Shown: one piece after another, positions 17,564-26,136 of the stretch | Numbering within the stretch: position 1 is the first letter of the stretch | Layout: each line of letters starts with the position of its first letter | Source of the DNA: JACRAR01 sp041674465 | GTDB lineage: Bacteria; Pseudomonadota; Gammaproteobacteria; Burkholderiales; Rhodocyclaceae | Direction: 5' to 3' | Assembly: GCA_041674465.1 (NCBI GenBank) | Contig: JBAYVV010000001.1 | Coordinates: 1-64,000 of the forward strand | DNA length: 64,000 bases | Translations under genes and position numbers: made by a program | Notes under the pieces: generated by a model | What the model saw: only the letters and a program-made list of their open reading frames with translations | Told to the model about the DNA's origin: nothing | Databases searched by the model: none

Positions 17564-18861
17564 TGCGTCACGCGGTGCGCAGGAAAGTGCGCGGAGAAGG
17601 TGCTGCCGTGATCGGGTTCGCTATGAATTTTCAGCACAGCCTGATGCCGTGTCAGAACATGCTTGACGATCGCCAGGCCAAGGCCGGTGCCGCCGGATTC
17701 TCGCGAGCGGCCACGATCGATCCGGTAAAACCGCTCGGTCAGTCGCGGCAGATGCTGGCTTTCTATGCCGATTCCATTGTCGGCAACACTGAAGACGCCG
17801 CTGCCATCGTCCATGGTCTGCCAGGCCACTTTGATGGTTCCTCCTGCTGGCGTGTAGCGGATTGCATTGGTGACCAGATTCCCCATGGCGCTGCGCAGTT
17901 CGTTGCGGCTGCCAAGCAGGCCTGCCCCATCTGTGCCGGTGAGCACGATCTGGTGGCGGCCTTTTGATAATGCCCGTGCTTCATCGATCACTTCCGCCAT
18001 CAAATCATGCAGCACAACACGTTCCTCGGAGGGGGGCGGACTGCCTGTCTCCAGCGCGGACAGCATCAGCAAATCCATGATCAGCCGCTGCATGCGCTGC
18101 GCCTGCTCGTGGGCAAGGCTTAAGAATTGTTTCGATTCCTCCAGGGCCAGATCCGGCAAGTGATCGAGCAGGGTTTCGATAAATCCGCTGACCACGGTGA
18201 GCGGCGTCTTGAGTTCGTGAGAAACATTGGCGACAAAGTCCCGCCGCATGGTTTCCAGTTTTTCCAGCTGGGTAATGTCGCGGGATAGCAACAGGCTTTG
18301 CGCATCGCCATAGGAGACGATCTGAAGCGCCAGTGTCCGACCAGGATCTCGCACCGGATGCAGCAACAGCGGTTCGGCATACTGGCCTGCGCCGATATAG
18401 CTGACGAAGGTCGGATCGCGAAGCAGATTGGTGATGCGGGAGCCAATGTCCTTGTCCCGGTTGAGGCCGAAATGCTGTTCGGCCGTGGTATTGAACCATT
18501 CGATCAACTGGTTCGAGTCGAGGATCACCACACCGTCGGGCAATGCCTGGCCGGCATGGCGGAAACGCACCAAAGCCGTTTTCATGAGGTTACGTTCTTC
18601 TGTGGCTTCTCTCGATCGCCTATGCAACTCCGCATAGACGTCTTCCCAGGCGCCTCCGCCCGAGGGCAAAGGCGTACCGATGGGTTGTCCCAGCCATCGC
18701 ATCAAACGGCTCAACTGATGGAAGTGATGCGCCACGAACAAGGCCAAAATCAATGAGGCGATGCCGACGGCCCAATAGGCATTCAGGAACAACCAGCTCG
18801 CCAATCCCGCAACAATGGCAGCCAGTGCAACAAGAAAAATTTCCAGCCAGAACGAATTCAC
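17560..18861 (-). CDS. phoR: Phosphate regulon sensor histidine kinase PhoR
   Basis: The 433-residue kinase has N-terminal membrane helices (residues 4-47), a PAS domain (from about 93: GVVILDSNQLIEWFN), and a phosphoacceptor helix VSHELKTPLTVV (His near 215). The ATPase domain carries NAIRYTPAGG, DNGIGI and GTGLGLAIVK. The frame extends to a GTG at 18915 inside phoB, but GTG 18861 has AAGG seven bases upstream, starts seven bases after the phoB stop, and gives a length close to E. coli PhoR (431). It phosphorylates PhoB when phosphate is scarce, under PstSCAB/PhoU control. Confidence 0.95.
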   Translation of the reverse strand: MNSFWLEIFLVALAAIVAGLASWLFLNAYWAVGIASLILALFVAHHFHQLSRLMRWLGQPIGTPLPSGGGAWEDVYAELHRRSREATEERNLMKTALVRFRHAGQALPDGVVILDSNQLIEWFNTTAEQHFGLNRDKDIGSRITNLLRDPTFVSYIGAGQYAEPLLLHPVRDPGRTLALQIVSYGDAQSLLLSRDITQLEKLETMRRDFVANVSHELKTPLTVVSGFIETLLDHLPDLALEESKQFLSLAHEQAQRMQRLIMDLLMLSALETGSPPPSEERVVLHDLMAEVIDEARALSKGRHQIVLTGTDGAGLLGSRNELRSAMGNLVTNAIRYTPAGGTIKVAWQTMDDGSGVFSVADNGIGIESQHLPRLTERFYRIDRGRSRESGGTGLGLAIVKHVLTRHQAVLKIHSEPDHGSTFSAHFPAHRVTH

Positions 18862-18868
18862 GGCAGCC

Positions 18869-19570
18869 TTATACAGCCAGGGTAGAGGTCGCAGAGAAGC
18901 GGTAGCCGCTGCCACGCACCGTCTGAATCAGTTTGTCGTGCCCAGTGGCTTCCAGGACAGCGCGCAAACGCCGAATATGCACATCCACCGTGCGCTCTTC
19001 AACATAGACGTGATCTCCCCAGACCTGGTTGAGCAGCTGGGTGCGGTTATGGACTCGCTCGGTATGCGTCATGAAAAAATGCAGCAGGTCGAATTCGGTC
19101 GGCCCGAGATTGATTGGCTGGCCCTTGGCAAACACCCGGTGAGTCACGGGATCGAGCCGCAAGTCGCCGATCTCGACCAGATCCTCGGTGATCTGTGGCG
19201 CCCGCCGGCGCAGCACGGCCTTGGTGCGGGCAAGCAGTTCGCGTGGCGAGAAAGGTTTGGTGATGTAGTCGTCCGCACCCGTTTCCAGTCCCAGCACCTT
19301 GTCGTTTTCATCGCTGCGCGCGGTCAGCATGATGATCGGTATTTCTTTGGTCCGCTGTTCGCCACGCAGTTTCCTGGCCAGGTCGATGCCGCTCATGCCG
19401 GGCAGCATCCAGTCGAGCAGGATCAGATCCGGCAGCACCTGATTGACTTGCTTCAGTGCGCTTTCCGCATCGACCGCCATCAATACATTGTGACCCGCCC
19501 GTTTCAGGTTGGCCGCAATCAGCGTCTGGATGGCCGGCTCGTCTTCTACTACCAGGATGTTCGCAGCCAT
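18869..19570 (-). CDS. phoB: Phosphate regulon response regulator PhoB
   Basis: This 233-residue OmpR/PhoB-type regulator has a receiver domain with acidic pocket E9/D10 and phosphoacceptor D53 (LILLDWMLPGMSG), followed by a winged-helix DNA-binding domain (VYVEERTVDVHIRRLRAVLE). The end RGSGYRFS is typical. It sits between phoU and phoR. Phosphorylated PhoB binds PHO boxes such as the one upstream of pstS. Confidence 0.96.
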   Translation of the reverse strand: MAANILVVEDEPAIQTLIAANLKRAGHNVLMAVDAESALKQVNQVLPDLILLDWMLPGMSGIDLARKLRGEQRTKEIPIIMLTARSDENDKVLGLETGADDYITKPFSPRELLARTKAVLRRRAPQITEDLVEIGDLRLDPVTHRVFAKGQPINLGPTEFDLLHFFMTHTERVHNRTQLLNQVWGDHVYVEERTVDVHIRRLRAVLEATGHDKLIQTVRGSGYRFSATSTLAV

Positions 19571-19629
19571 GGAATGACTTCCTGTCTAGACGCCGACGCT
19601 GGCGGTCAGCGCTCGCGTCCGGAGACCGC

Positions 19630-20352
19630 TCATTCCTGTCCGTCCGTTCCCTGAGCTTCGCGCTCAAGCTGGTCAAATGACACGTGACGAACGTCGGTGC
19701 CCCGGGTGATGTATATGATTTGTTCCGCAATGTTCTTGGCGTGATCCCCGATGCGCTCCACTGCCTTGGCAATGAACATGACTTCGAAGGAAATCGAAAT
19801 CATGCGCGGATCCTCCATGATGAAAGTGATCAGCTGCCGCGTGATGGCCTGAAATTTTCGGTCGATCTCCAGATCTTCGCGAACAATGGCGGCCGCCGAG
19901 ACGGCGTCCTGGCGGGCGAAGGCGTTGAGTGCGGTGCGCAGCAAGCCGACCGCCATCTCGCCGATCTCGCGAATGTCCGCGATGCAGGGGATGCGCATTT
20001 TGCCCTCGGCCAGGATGACCTTGGCTTTGCGGGCGATCAGCGCCGCCTTGTCGCCGCTTCGTTCCAGATCGGTTACGATCTTGCTGATGCCCATCAGCAT
20101 GCGCAGATCGATGGCGGTGGGTTGGCGACGGGCGATGATCAAGGCGCAAGCCTGATCGATTTCGACTTCATCGGCATTGACGCGATGGTCGTTCTTGTCG
20201 ACCCGTTCCATTTCAACCAGATCGAATTCGCTGAGCGCCTTGATCGCATCGTGAATCTGCAACTCGACCAAACCGCCCATCTGCAGGACGCGAGTGCGGA
20301 TTTCCTCCAGTTCCTGATCGTAGCGCTTGAATGAATGGTCATTGGACGTCAT
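19630..20352 (-). CDS. phoU: Phosphate signalling protein PhoU
   Basis: The 240-residue helical protein starts with FKRYDQELEEIRTRVLQMGGLVE. It has the two PhoU repeats, each with the acidic metal-binding pattern (KIVTDLERSGDKA; AKAVERIGDHAKNIAEQ). PhoU links transporter state to PhoR and keeps the regulon off in phosphate-rich conditions. It is encoded 21 bases after pstB on the same strand, as in most proteobacterial pst operons. Confidence 0.96.
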   Translation of the reverse strand: MTSNDHSFKRYDQELEEIRTRVLQMGGLVELQIHDAIKALSEFDLVEMERVDKNDHRVNADEVEIDQACALIIARRQPTAIDLRMLMGISKIVTDLERSGDKAALIARKAKVILAEGKMRIPCIADIREIGEMAVGLLRTALNAFARQDAVSAAAIVREDLEIDRKFQAITRQLITFIMEDPRMISISFEVMFIAKAVERIGDHAKNIAEQIIYITRGTDVRHVSFDQLEREAQGTDGQE

Positions 20353-20373
20353 GTTGTCTCCTTGTCTGCTGCA

Positions 20374-21204
20374 TCAGCCGAATCGACCGGTGATGTAGTC
20401 TTCTGTCGCTTTCTTCTGCGGCTTGATGAAAATCTGGTCGGTCACACCGTATTCGATCATTTCGCCGAGGTACATGTAGGCGGTGTAGTCGGAAATGCGG
20501 GCAGCCTGCTGCATGTTGTGCGTGACGATAACGATGGTGAAGTCCTGCTTCAGTTCGCTGATGAGTTCCTCGATGCGCATGGTCGAGATCGGATCCAGCG
20601 CCGATGTCGGCTCGTCCAGCAGCAGCACTTCCGGTTTGACCGCGATGCCGCGGGCGATGCACAGACGCTGCTGTTGTCCGCCCGAGAGGCTCATGCCGCT
20701 CTGCTTGAGGATACCCTTGACCTCATCCCACAGTGCTGCCTTGCGCAACGCCCATTCCACCCGGTCGTCCATCTCAGTGCGCGACAGACGTTCCTGCAAA
20801 TTCACGCCGAAGGCAATGTTGTCGTAGATGGCCATCGGGAAGGGCGTCGGTTTCTGAAACACCATGCCGACCCGGGCGCGCAGATGATTGATGTCGATGC
20901 CCTTGTCGAGAACGTTCTTGCCATCGAGCAGCAACTCGCCATCGGCGCGTTGATCCGGGTAGAGGTCGTAAATGCGGTTGATGGCGCGCAGCAGTGTCGA
21001 TTTACCGCAACCCGACGGTCCGATGAAAGCGGTGACGTGGGAGTGGTAGATATCCAGATTGATGTTCTTCAACGCATGAAACTTGCCGTAATGAAAATTG
21101 AAATTCCTGAAGGCGATCTGGGTATTCAATTCCACCGGAGGATGGTCGCCATTTTTGTTGTAGCCAACGGCGATCGACAAGGGCGCGGATTCTTGCAGAC
21201 TCAT
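20374..21204 (-). CDS. pstB: Phosphate ABC transporter ATP-binding protein PstB
   Basis: The 276-residue ABC ATPase has Walker A GPSGCGKST, signature LSGGQQQR, Walker B VLLLDEPTSALD and the switch histidine in IVTHNMQQA. The GVTDQIFIKPQKKATEDYITGRFG ending is diagnostic of PstB. It energises phosphate import through PstC/PstA. The gene starts one base after pstA ends, so the two are probably translationally coupled. Confidence 0.97.
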   Translation of the reverse strand: MSLQESAPLSIAVGYNKNGDHPPVELNTQIAFRNFNFHYGKFHALKNINLDIYHSHVTAFIGPSGCGKSTLLRAINRIYDLYPDQRADGELLLDGKNVLDKGIDINHLRARVGMVFQKPTPFPMAIYDNIAFGVNLQERLSRTEMDDRVEWALRKAALWDEVKGILKQSGMSLSGGQQQRLCIARGIAVKPEVLLLDEPTSALDPISTMRIEELISELKQDFTIVIVTHNMQQAARISDYTAYMYLGEMIEYGVTDQIFIKPQKKATEDYITGRFG

Positions 21205-21205
21205 G

Positions 21206-22045
21206 TTAACTCCTGTGCTTCTGGCGGAAGAGGATGCGCGCCAAAATGTTGAGGCTGAGCACGCCGAGAGTGATCAGGAATACCCCACCCCAGGCAAGTT
21301 CCTGCCAATCTTTATAGGGACTCATGGCGAACTTGAAGATCGTCACTGGCAGGTTGGCGATCGGTTGATTCATGTCCAGCGTCCAGAATTGATTCGACAA
21401 CGCGGTGAACAGCAGCGGCGCCGTCTCGCCGGAAACCCGTGCCACAGCCAGCAATACGCCGGTGAGAATGCCGGCCAGCGAGGCACGCACGGTGATCCTG
21501 CTGATCACGATCCACTTTGGCGCACCGAGCGCGAATACGGCCTCGCGCAGGCTGTCGGGCACCAGTTTCAGCATGTTTGCAGTGGCACTGACGACGACCG
21601 GGATGACCAGTATGGCAATCGCAACCACACCGGAATATCCGGAAAAATGGCCGACCTGGGCCACATAGATGGCATAGACAAACAAACCGATAATGATGGA
21701 AGGCGCCGAGAGCATGATGTCATTGATGAAGGAGACAAGATGTCCCAGCCAGCTATGTCGCCCATATTCCGCCAGATAGATGCCGGCCATGATGCCGATT
21801 GGCGTTCCCAGCAGCGTTCCCAGTGAAACCAGCAGCAGGCTGCCAACGATGGCATTCAGCAGACCGCCTTCGGAGCCGGGCGCCGGGGTCATTTGTGTAA
21901 ACAGTTTTACTGAAAGACTGGCAAAACCCAGGTCGATGGTCGTCAGCAGAATCCAGAACAGCCAGAACAAGCCGAATGCCATGGCGAGCATGGCCAGCGA
22001 CAGGGCCATGCGATTAATCAGTTTGCGCTGTTGTCGCAGATTCAT
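21206..22045 (-). CDS. pstA: Phosphate ABC transporter permease PstA
   Basis: The 279-residue permease has six expected membrane segments and the inner-membrane ABC transporter loop (VPDSLREAVFALGAPKWIVI). The frame extends upstream into pstC with a cysteine-rich, non-membrane stretch; ATG 22045 (MNLRQQRKLINR) leaves a 10-base gap after pstC and gives a normal PstA length. With PstC it forms the phosphate channel. Confidence 0.95.
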   Translation of the reverse strand: MNLRQQRKLINRMALSLAMLAMAFGLFWLFWILLTTIDLGFASLSVKLFTQMTPAPGSEGGLLNAIVGSLLLVSLGTLLGTPIGIMAGIYLAEYGRHSWLGHLVSFINDIMLSAPSIIIGLFVYAIYVAQVGHFSGYSGVVAIAILVIPVVVSATANMLKLVPDSLREAVFALGAPKWIVISRITVRASLAGILTGVLLAVARVSGETAPLLFTALSNQFWTLDMNQPIANLPVTIFKFAMSPYKDWQELAWGGVFLITLGVLSLNILARILFRQKHRS

Positions 22046-22055
22046 CTTGTACCGA

Positions 22056-23015
22056 TCAGGTCTTGTTGCCTTCCTGCCGGGAGAGCCGCAGCAGGAGCAG
22101 CTTGGACAGGGACAGGACAATAAAGGTAATGAAGAACAGGATCAGCCCGAGTTCGATCAGGGAAGAGGTATAGATCGGCGATTCTGCCTCGGCGAATTCG
22201 TTGGCCAGGGCCGAGGCAATGCTGTTGCCGGGCAGGAACAGGGAAAATCCGCCGAACACGTTCATGTTGCCGATCAGGAAAGTCACCGCCATGGTCTCGC
22301 CCAGCGCACGCCCCAGGCCGAGCATGATGCCGCCGATGACGCCAACCTTGGTGTAAGGCAGTACCACGTTCCAGACCACTTCCCAGGTCGTGGCGCCGAC
22401 ACCGTAGGCCGACTCCTTGAGCATGGCCGGTGTGACCTCAAAAACGTCGCGCATCACCGAGGCGATGAAAGGGATCGTCATGATCGCCAGCACGATGCCG
22501 GCGCTGAGGATGCCGATGCCCAGGGCGGCGCCGGAAAACAGCCCGCCGATGATCGGCAGTTTACCCAGTGTAGCCGCCATCAGCGGCTGCACGTGTGTGG
22601 AAAAGATCGGCGCAAACACCAGCAGGCCCCACATGCCGTAAACGATGCTGGGTATACCCGCAAGCAATTCAATGGCGATGCCGAGCGGACGCCTCAACCA
22701 GGTGGGCGCCAGTTCGGTGAGGAAAATGGCAATCCCGAAACTGACCGGAACGGAAATGACCAGCGCCACCAGGGAAGTCGCGAGTGTCCCGTAGATCGGT
22801 ATCAACGCCCCGAACCGTTCCATCGGCGGGTTCCAATCGCCTGTCCAGATGAAACCGATGCCAAAGCGCTGTAACGTCGGCCAGGCGCCATAAATCAGCG
22901 AAGCGACAATCGCGCCCAGGATCAACAAGGTGAACAGCGCGAAAAACCGCGTCAGGTTGAAGAACACCAGATCGCCAAAACTTGCCTTACGCTTGGGCAC
23001 CATTGCTGCAGTCAT
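22056..23015 (-). CDS. pstC: Phosphate ABC transporter permease PstC
   Basis: This 319-residue membrane protein starts with a cytoplasmic N-terminus (VPKRKASFGDLVFFNLTRFF) followed by a first helix and the six-segment permease core. The coupling loop reads ESAYGVGATTWEVVWNVVLP. It is the first permease gene after pstS, with a hairpin in the 101-base gap between them. Confidence 0.96.
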   Translation of the reverse strand: MTAAMVPKRKASFGDLVFFNLTRFFALFTLLILGAIVASLIYGAWPTLQRFGIGFIWTGDWNPPMERFGALIPIYGTLATSLVALVISVPVSFGIAIFLTELAPTWLRRPLGIAIELLAGIPSIVYGMWGLLVFAPIFSTHVQPLMAATLGKLPIIGGLFSGAALGIGILSAGIVLAIMTIPFIASVMRDVFEVTPAMLKESAYGVGATTWEVVWNVVLPYTKVGVIGGIMLGLGRALGETMAVTFLIGNMNVFGGFSLFLPGNSIASALANEFAEAESPIYTSSLIELGLILFFITFIVLSLSKLLLLRLSRQEGNKT

Positions 23016-23066
23016 GGATGAAATCCGTAATTTTCCGTTGCTGATCGTGAACTATTTGATGAAAAC

Positions 23067-23090
23067 CGGCAGCGCCGGGAAACGCTGCCG
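23067..23090 (-). terminator. pstS-pstC intergenic hairpin
   Basis: CGGCAGCG (23067-23074) and CGCTGCCG (23083-23090) form a perfect 8-bp stem with an 8-base loop. Read on the coding (minus) strand it is followed by GTTTTC. A weak intrinsic terminator or 3'-end stabiliser here would let far more PstS than PstCAB be made. Confidence 0.6.
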
Positions 23091-23116
23091 AAGTATAGCT
23101 TGCTTGCCGTCGTGGA

Positions 23117-24166
23117 TTACTTGCCGGCCCAGACAGGTTTGCCGGCAGCATCCTTGATATTGCCCCAGGAAGCAGTGACCAGCTTGACCAGGCTGTCGGG
23201 CAACGGCACGTAGTCGAGGTCCTCGGCCAACTTGGCGCCATTCTTGTAGGCCCAATCGAAGAACTTGAGAGCTTCAGCGCCCTGTGCCGGCTTGTCCTGC
23301 ACCTTCTGCATCAGGACGAAGGTGGCGCCGGTGATCGGCCAGCTATCCTTGCCGGCCATGTTGGTGAGGATCTCGCCAAAGTTGGATTTGGTCCAGTCTG
23401 CACCGACTGCGGCAGCCTTGAACGTCGTATCGTCCGGTGCAACGAAGTTGCCGGCAGCATTTTGCAGCAGGGTATAGGACATTTTGTTCTGCTTGGCATA
23501 AGCGTACTCGACATAACCGATGGCGCCCGGGATGCGCTGAACAAAAGCCGACACACCCTCATTGCCCTTGCCGCCCAGACCCACCGGCCACTGCACGGCG
23601 GTACCCTCACCGACTTTCTGTTTCCATTCCGGGCTGACTTTGGACAAATAGTTGGAGAAAATGAACGTGGTGCCGGAGCCGTCGGCGCGGCGCACCACAG
23701 CAATCGCCTGATCGGGCAGATTCAGCTTGGGATTCAGGTCGGCGATAGCCTTGTCGTTCCATTTGGCGATCTTGCCGAGGTAAATATCGGCCAGAACCGC
23801 CGGGGTAAATCGCATGTCACCCGGATTGATACCAACGACATTGACCACGGGGACAACGCCGCCGATTACAGCGGGAAACTGCGCCAAGCCGTCCTTTTCC
23901 AGAGCCTCTGCCTTGAGCGGCATGTCGGAAGCGCCGAAGTCTACGGTCTTGGCAGTGATCTGCTTGATCCCGCCACCGGAACCGATCGACTGGTAATTGA
24001 TCTTGTTGCCGGTGGCCTTGTGGTAGGCCTCGGCCCATTTACCGTAAATCGGCGCCGGAAAGGTGGCGCCTGCTCCGGTAATTTCCGCGGCCAGAGCGGG
24101 AATGGCTGCCGATGTCAAACAAGCCGCCAGCAGCGGCAGGGTCAGTTTTTTAATACGAGTCAACAT
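23117..24166 (-). CDS. pstS: Periplasmic phosphate-binding protein PstS
   Basis: The 349-residue protein has a Sec signal peptide with probable cleavage at ALA|AEI near residue 27. Phosphate-binding segments include TGAGATFPAPIYGKWAEAY, SIGSGGGIKQI and VVRRADGSGTTFIFSNYLSK, as in PstS. The frame extends upstream, but ATG 24166 has GGAG nearby and begins the signal peptide (MLTRIKKLTLPLLAA). It captures phosphate in the periplasm for PstCAB. It is first in the operon, directly behind the PHO box. Confidence 0.97.
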   Translation of the reverse strand: MLTRIKKLTLPLLAACLTSAAIPALAAEITGAGATFPAPIYGKWAEAYHKATGNKINYQSIGSGGGIKQITAKTVDFGASDMPLKAEALEKDGLAQFPAVIGGVVPVVNVVGINPGDMRFTPAVLADIYLGKIAKWNDKAIADLNPKLNLPDQAIAVVRRADGSGTTFIFSNYLSKVSPEWKQKVGEGTAVQWPVGLGGKGNEGVSAFVQRIPGAIGYVEYAYAKQNKMSYTLLQNAAGNFVAPDDTTFKAAAVGADWTKSNFGEILTNMAGKDSWPITGATFVLMQKVQDKPAQGAEALKFFDWAYKNGAKLAEDLDYVPLPDSLVKLVTASWGNIKDAAGKPVWAGK

Positions 24167-24198
24167 AATGATCTCCGTAAATAGGAATAAGCGGGATG

Positions 24199-24232
24199 AT
24201 TGTAGGCGGCGAATGTGACAACTTTGTGACAG
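24199..24232 (-). promoter_or_regulatory. PHO box and PhoB-dependent promoter of pstS
   Basis: Read on the minus strand, CTGTCACAAAGTTGTCAC (24232-24215) is two 7-base CTGTCAN-type repeats separated by four bases. It is followed after exactly 10 bases by TACAAT (24204-24199). This is the standard PhoB-activated promoter layout, with the PHO box replacing a -35. The pstS ATG is 49 bases beyond the box. Confidence 0.93.
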
Positions 24233-24296
24233 GACTTCTAGCAAAGCACCGAATGGATTCAGGAAAAAATATTACAGTTCGATGGCAGTCACGGTT

Positions 24297-25136
24297 TCAC
24301 CCCGCGCTGACCTCAGCGACATGGACCGGGACCGTTTTGCCCACATACTGTTCAGGCAATCCGGACGCTGCCCGCGATTGTCCGTCGAGCAATTCGAGGT
24401 GGCCATCAAAGTGTTCGACGATCGCGGTGCAGCTATCCACCCAGTCACCGCAATTGATGTAGGTAAGCCCATCGATCTCCTTGATCGCGGCACTATGGAT
24501 GTGACCGCAGATCACGCCATTCAGTTTGCGTTCGCGCACCGAGCGGATCACTGATTCCTCGAAGTCGCAGATGAAGCTCAAGGCGCGTTTGACCTTGCGC
24601 TTGGCGAAACCGGCCAGCGACCAGTAGCCGGGAATCCGCAACGTCCGGCGCGCCAGCGAAATCCAGGCGTTGATGCGAACCAGCGCGTTGTAGCTCATGT
24701 CACCGAGGATGGCGACCCAGCGGTGGTGACGGGTGACCTGATCGAACTCATCGCCATGGATCAGCAGGAAGCGCCTGCCATCGGCGGTTTTGTGGATGTG
24801 CTCGCTGGTAACCAGGATGTCGCCGAACGAGGTGCGGTCATATTCACGCAGGGCTTCGTCGTGATTTCCCGGAATCAGGATGACCTTTTCGCCATGCCGG
24901 GCACGGCGCAGGATCTTTTGCACCACCGTGTTTTGCGCCCGGGTCCAATGGATGCCGCGGCTCATGGACCAGAAATCGATGATGTCGCCGATCAGAAACA
25001 AATGCTCGGCTTCATGGGTGCGCAGGAAATCGAGCAGTGCTTCAGCCTGGCAAGCGCGCGAGCCCAGGTGTATGTCGGAGAGAAAAATGGAGCGGAAACG
25101 TGTCGGTCGGTTTAGCGAAGTGTCGGGCGCGTTCAA
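24297..25136 (-). CDS. PlcP-like calcineurin-type metallophosphoesterase (probable phosphate-starvation phospholipase C)
   Basis: The product is about 279 residues. Metal-binding motifs are in the order SDIHLGS (DxH), GDIIDFW (GDxxD), GNHDEALR (GNHD), IHGDEFD and ICGHIHSA (GHxH). Proteins of this family are often labelled UDP-2,3-diacylglucosamine diphosphatase. The pattern (FLSDIHLGSRACQAEALLDF, then YINCGDWVDSCTAIVEHFDG) instead resembles rhizobial and marine PlcP, which releases diacylglycerol from phospholipids under phosphate starvation. No ATG lies before the first motif. TTG 25136 with GAAGG six bases upstream is the likely start; a TTG nearer 25200 would overlap olsB. It lies between pstS and olsB, which favours the lipid-remodelling role. 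Confidence 0.75.
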   Translation of the reverse strand: MNAPDTSLNRPTRFRSIFLSDIHLGSRACQAEALLDFLRTHEAEHLFLIGDIIDFWSMSRGIHWTRAQNTVVQKILRRARHGEKVILIPGNHDEALREYDRTSFGDILVTSEHIHKTADGRRFLLIHGDEFDQVTRHHRWVAILGDMSYNALVRINAWISLARRTLRIPGYWSLAGFAKRKVKRALSFICDFEESVIRSVRERKLNGVICGHIHSAAIKEIDGLTYINCGDWVDSCTAIVEHFDGHLELLDGQSRAASGLPEQYVGKTVPVHVAEVSAG

Positions 25137-25182
25137 GCCGCCGCCTTCAAGCGGATATTCGGCAGAAGTAAATAGGACGTCA

Positions 25183-25956
25183 TTACTGCCGATCGACAAA
25201 ATGCTTGCGATAGCGCGCACTGATATTGGCCATGGGCAGCAGCAGCAACAGGTCGGCCGAATTGAAATCCGGATCCCAGGCGGGTTCGCCGCAAACCCAG
25301 GCACCGACGCGCAGATAACCCTTGATCAACGGCGGCACTTCGGCCGGTGCGCCGTTCGCCAGATGCTGATAGGGCAATGGAACGCGCGGCGTGGCCTGAT
25401 ATTCGATCGGCGCGAGGTGCTTGTCCGAAAGCTGGGTGTAGAGATTGGCCGCATTGTGCCCGCCATCGGCCATGCCGATTGAGGCGCAGCCGATCAGATA
25501 GCCGTAATTGTTCGCGTTCATGTACTCGGCCAATTTGGCCCAGAGCATGGCGATCACGGCGCCGTTGCGATAATCCCGATCGATGCAGGAGCGGCCGACT
25601 TCGACTGTCTGGTCGCGCAGATGTTCGAGACGGTTGAGAAAGAACTCACCCTCGGAATAATAGCTGCCGATAGACTTTGCCGCCGACGGCGAGAGTACCC
25701 GATAAGTGCCGACGATGCGTCCCTGGGCTTCGTCGCGGACGATCAGATGTTCGCAATAGGGATCGAAGTGATCGTGATCGATGCCGGGCTCACGCGTATT
25801 CAGGCGGGCGCCAAATTCCTCGGCAAAAATGCGGTAGCGCAGTTTCTTCGCTTCGCGCACTTCGCTTTCTCTAGCAGCAAAACGGACAGTGAAGTCATGC
25901 TTTTTGCTTCTTTCCGCACTTGTTTCTGTACTTGCGCCGGGGAGTGTCTGCAGCAT
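25183..25956 (-). CDS. olsB: OlsB-like L-ornithine N(alpha)-acyltransferase
   Basis: The 257-residue protein belongs to the GNAT-related OlsB/hemolysin group. Signatures are LRYRIFAEEFGA, DPYCEHLIV, GTYRVLSP, VEVGRSCIDRDYRNGAVI and LIGCASIGM. OlsB transfers a 3-hydroxyacyl group from acyl carrier protein to ornithine, the first step in phosphorus-free ornithine lipids. It lies immediately upstream of the PlcP-like gene on the same strand and divergent from a second acyltransferase that would complete the pathway. Similar proteins of unknown substrate exist, so the pairing with olsA matters for the call. Confidence 0.8.
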   Translation of the reverse strand: MLQTLPGASTETSAERSKKHDFTVRFAARESEVREAKKLRYRIFAEEFGARLNTREPGIDHDHFDPYCEHLIVRDEAQGRIVGTYRVLSPSAAKSIGSYYSEGEFFLNRLEHLRDQTVEVGRSCIDRDYRNGAVIAMLWAKLAEYMNANNYGYLIGCASIGMADGGHNAANLYTQLSDKHLAPIEYQATPRVPLPYQHLANGAPAEVPPLIKGYLRVGAWVCGEPAWDPDFNSADLLLLLPMANISARYRKHFVDRQ

Positions 25957-26136
25957 GTGTAGGGCTCCTGAGAGTTGATTGGCAAAGCCATTCTCACAGG
26001 CACAGATTTCAGCCAGATTGCGCCGCTGTTTCAGTATCGTGAAACTTTAAGAGGCTGTTCCGAGTCGCAACAATTCCGCAACATAGATCCGCTACATTGC
26101 GACCAAGCCATTTTGATGAAGCGGGGAGTCATTGCC
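25957..26136. promoter_or_regulatory. Divergent olsB/olsA promoter region
   Basis: This 180-base region serves divergent olsB and olsA. It contains an inverted repeat GTTTCA-gtatcg-TGAAAC (26028-26045). AGGAG precedes olsB and GGGGAG precedes olsA. I did not find a convincing PHO box; the best match has only 4 of 7 bases per repeat. Confidence 0.4.

Noticed and set aside
25957..26136. Possible PHO box in the olsB/olsA gap (CTGGCTGAAATCTGTGCC, minus strand)
   Set aside because: Only four of seven bases per repeat match, and no -10 lies 10 bases on; not strong enough to call.
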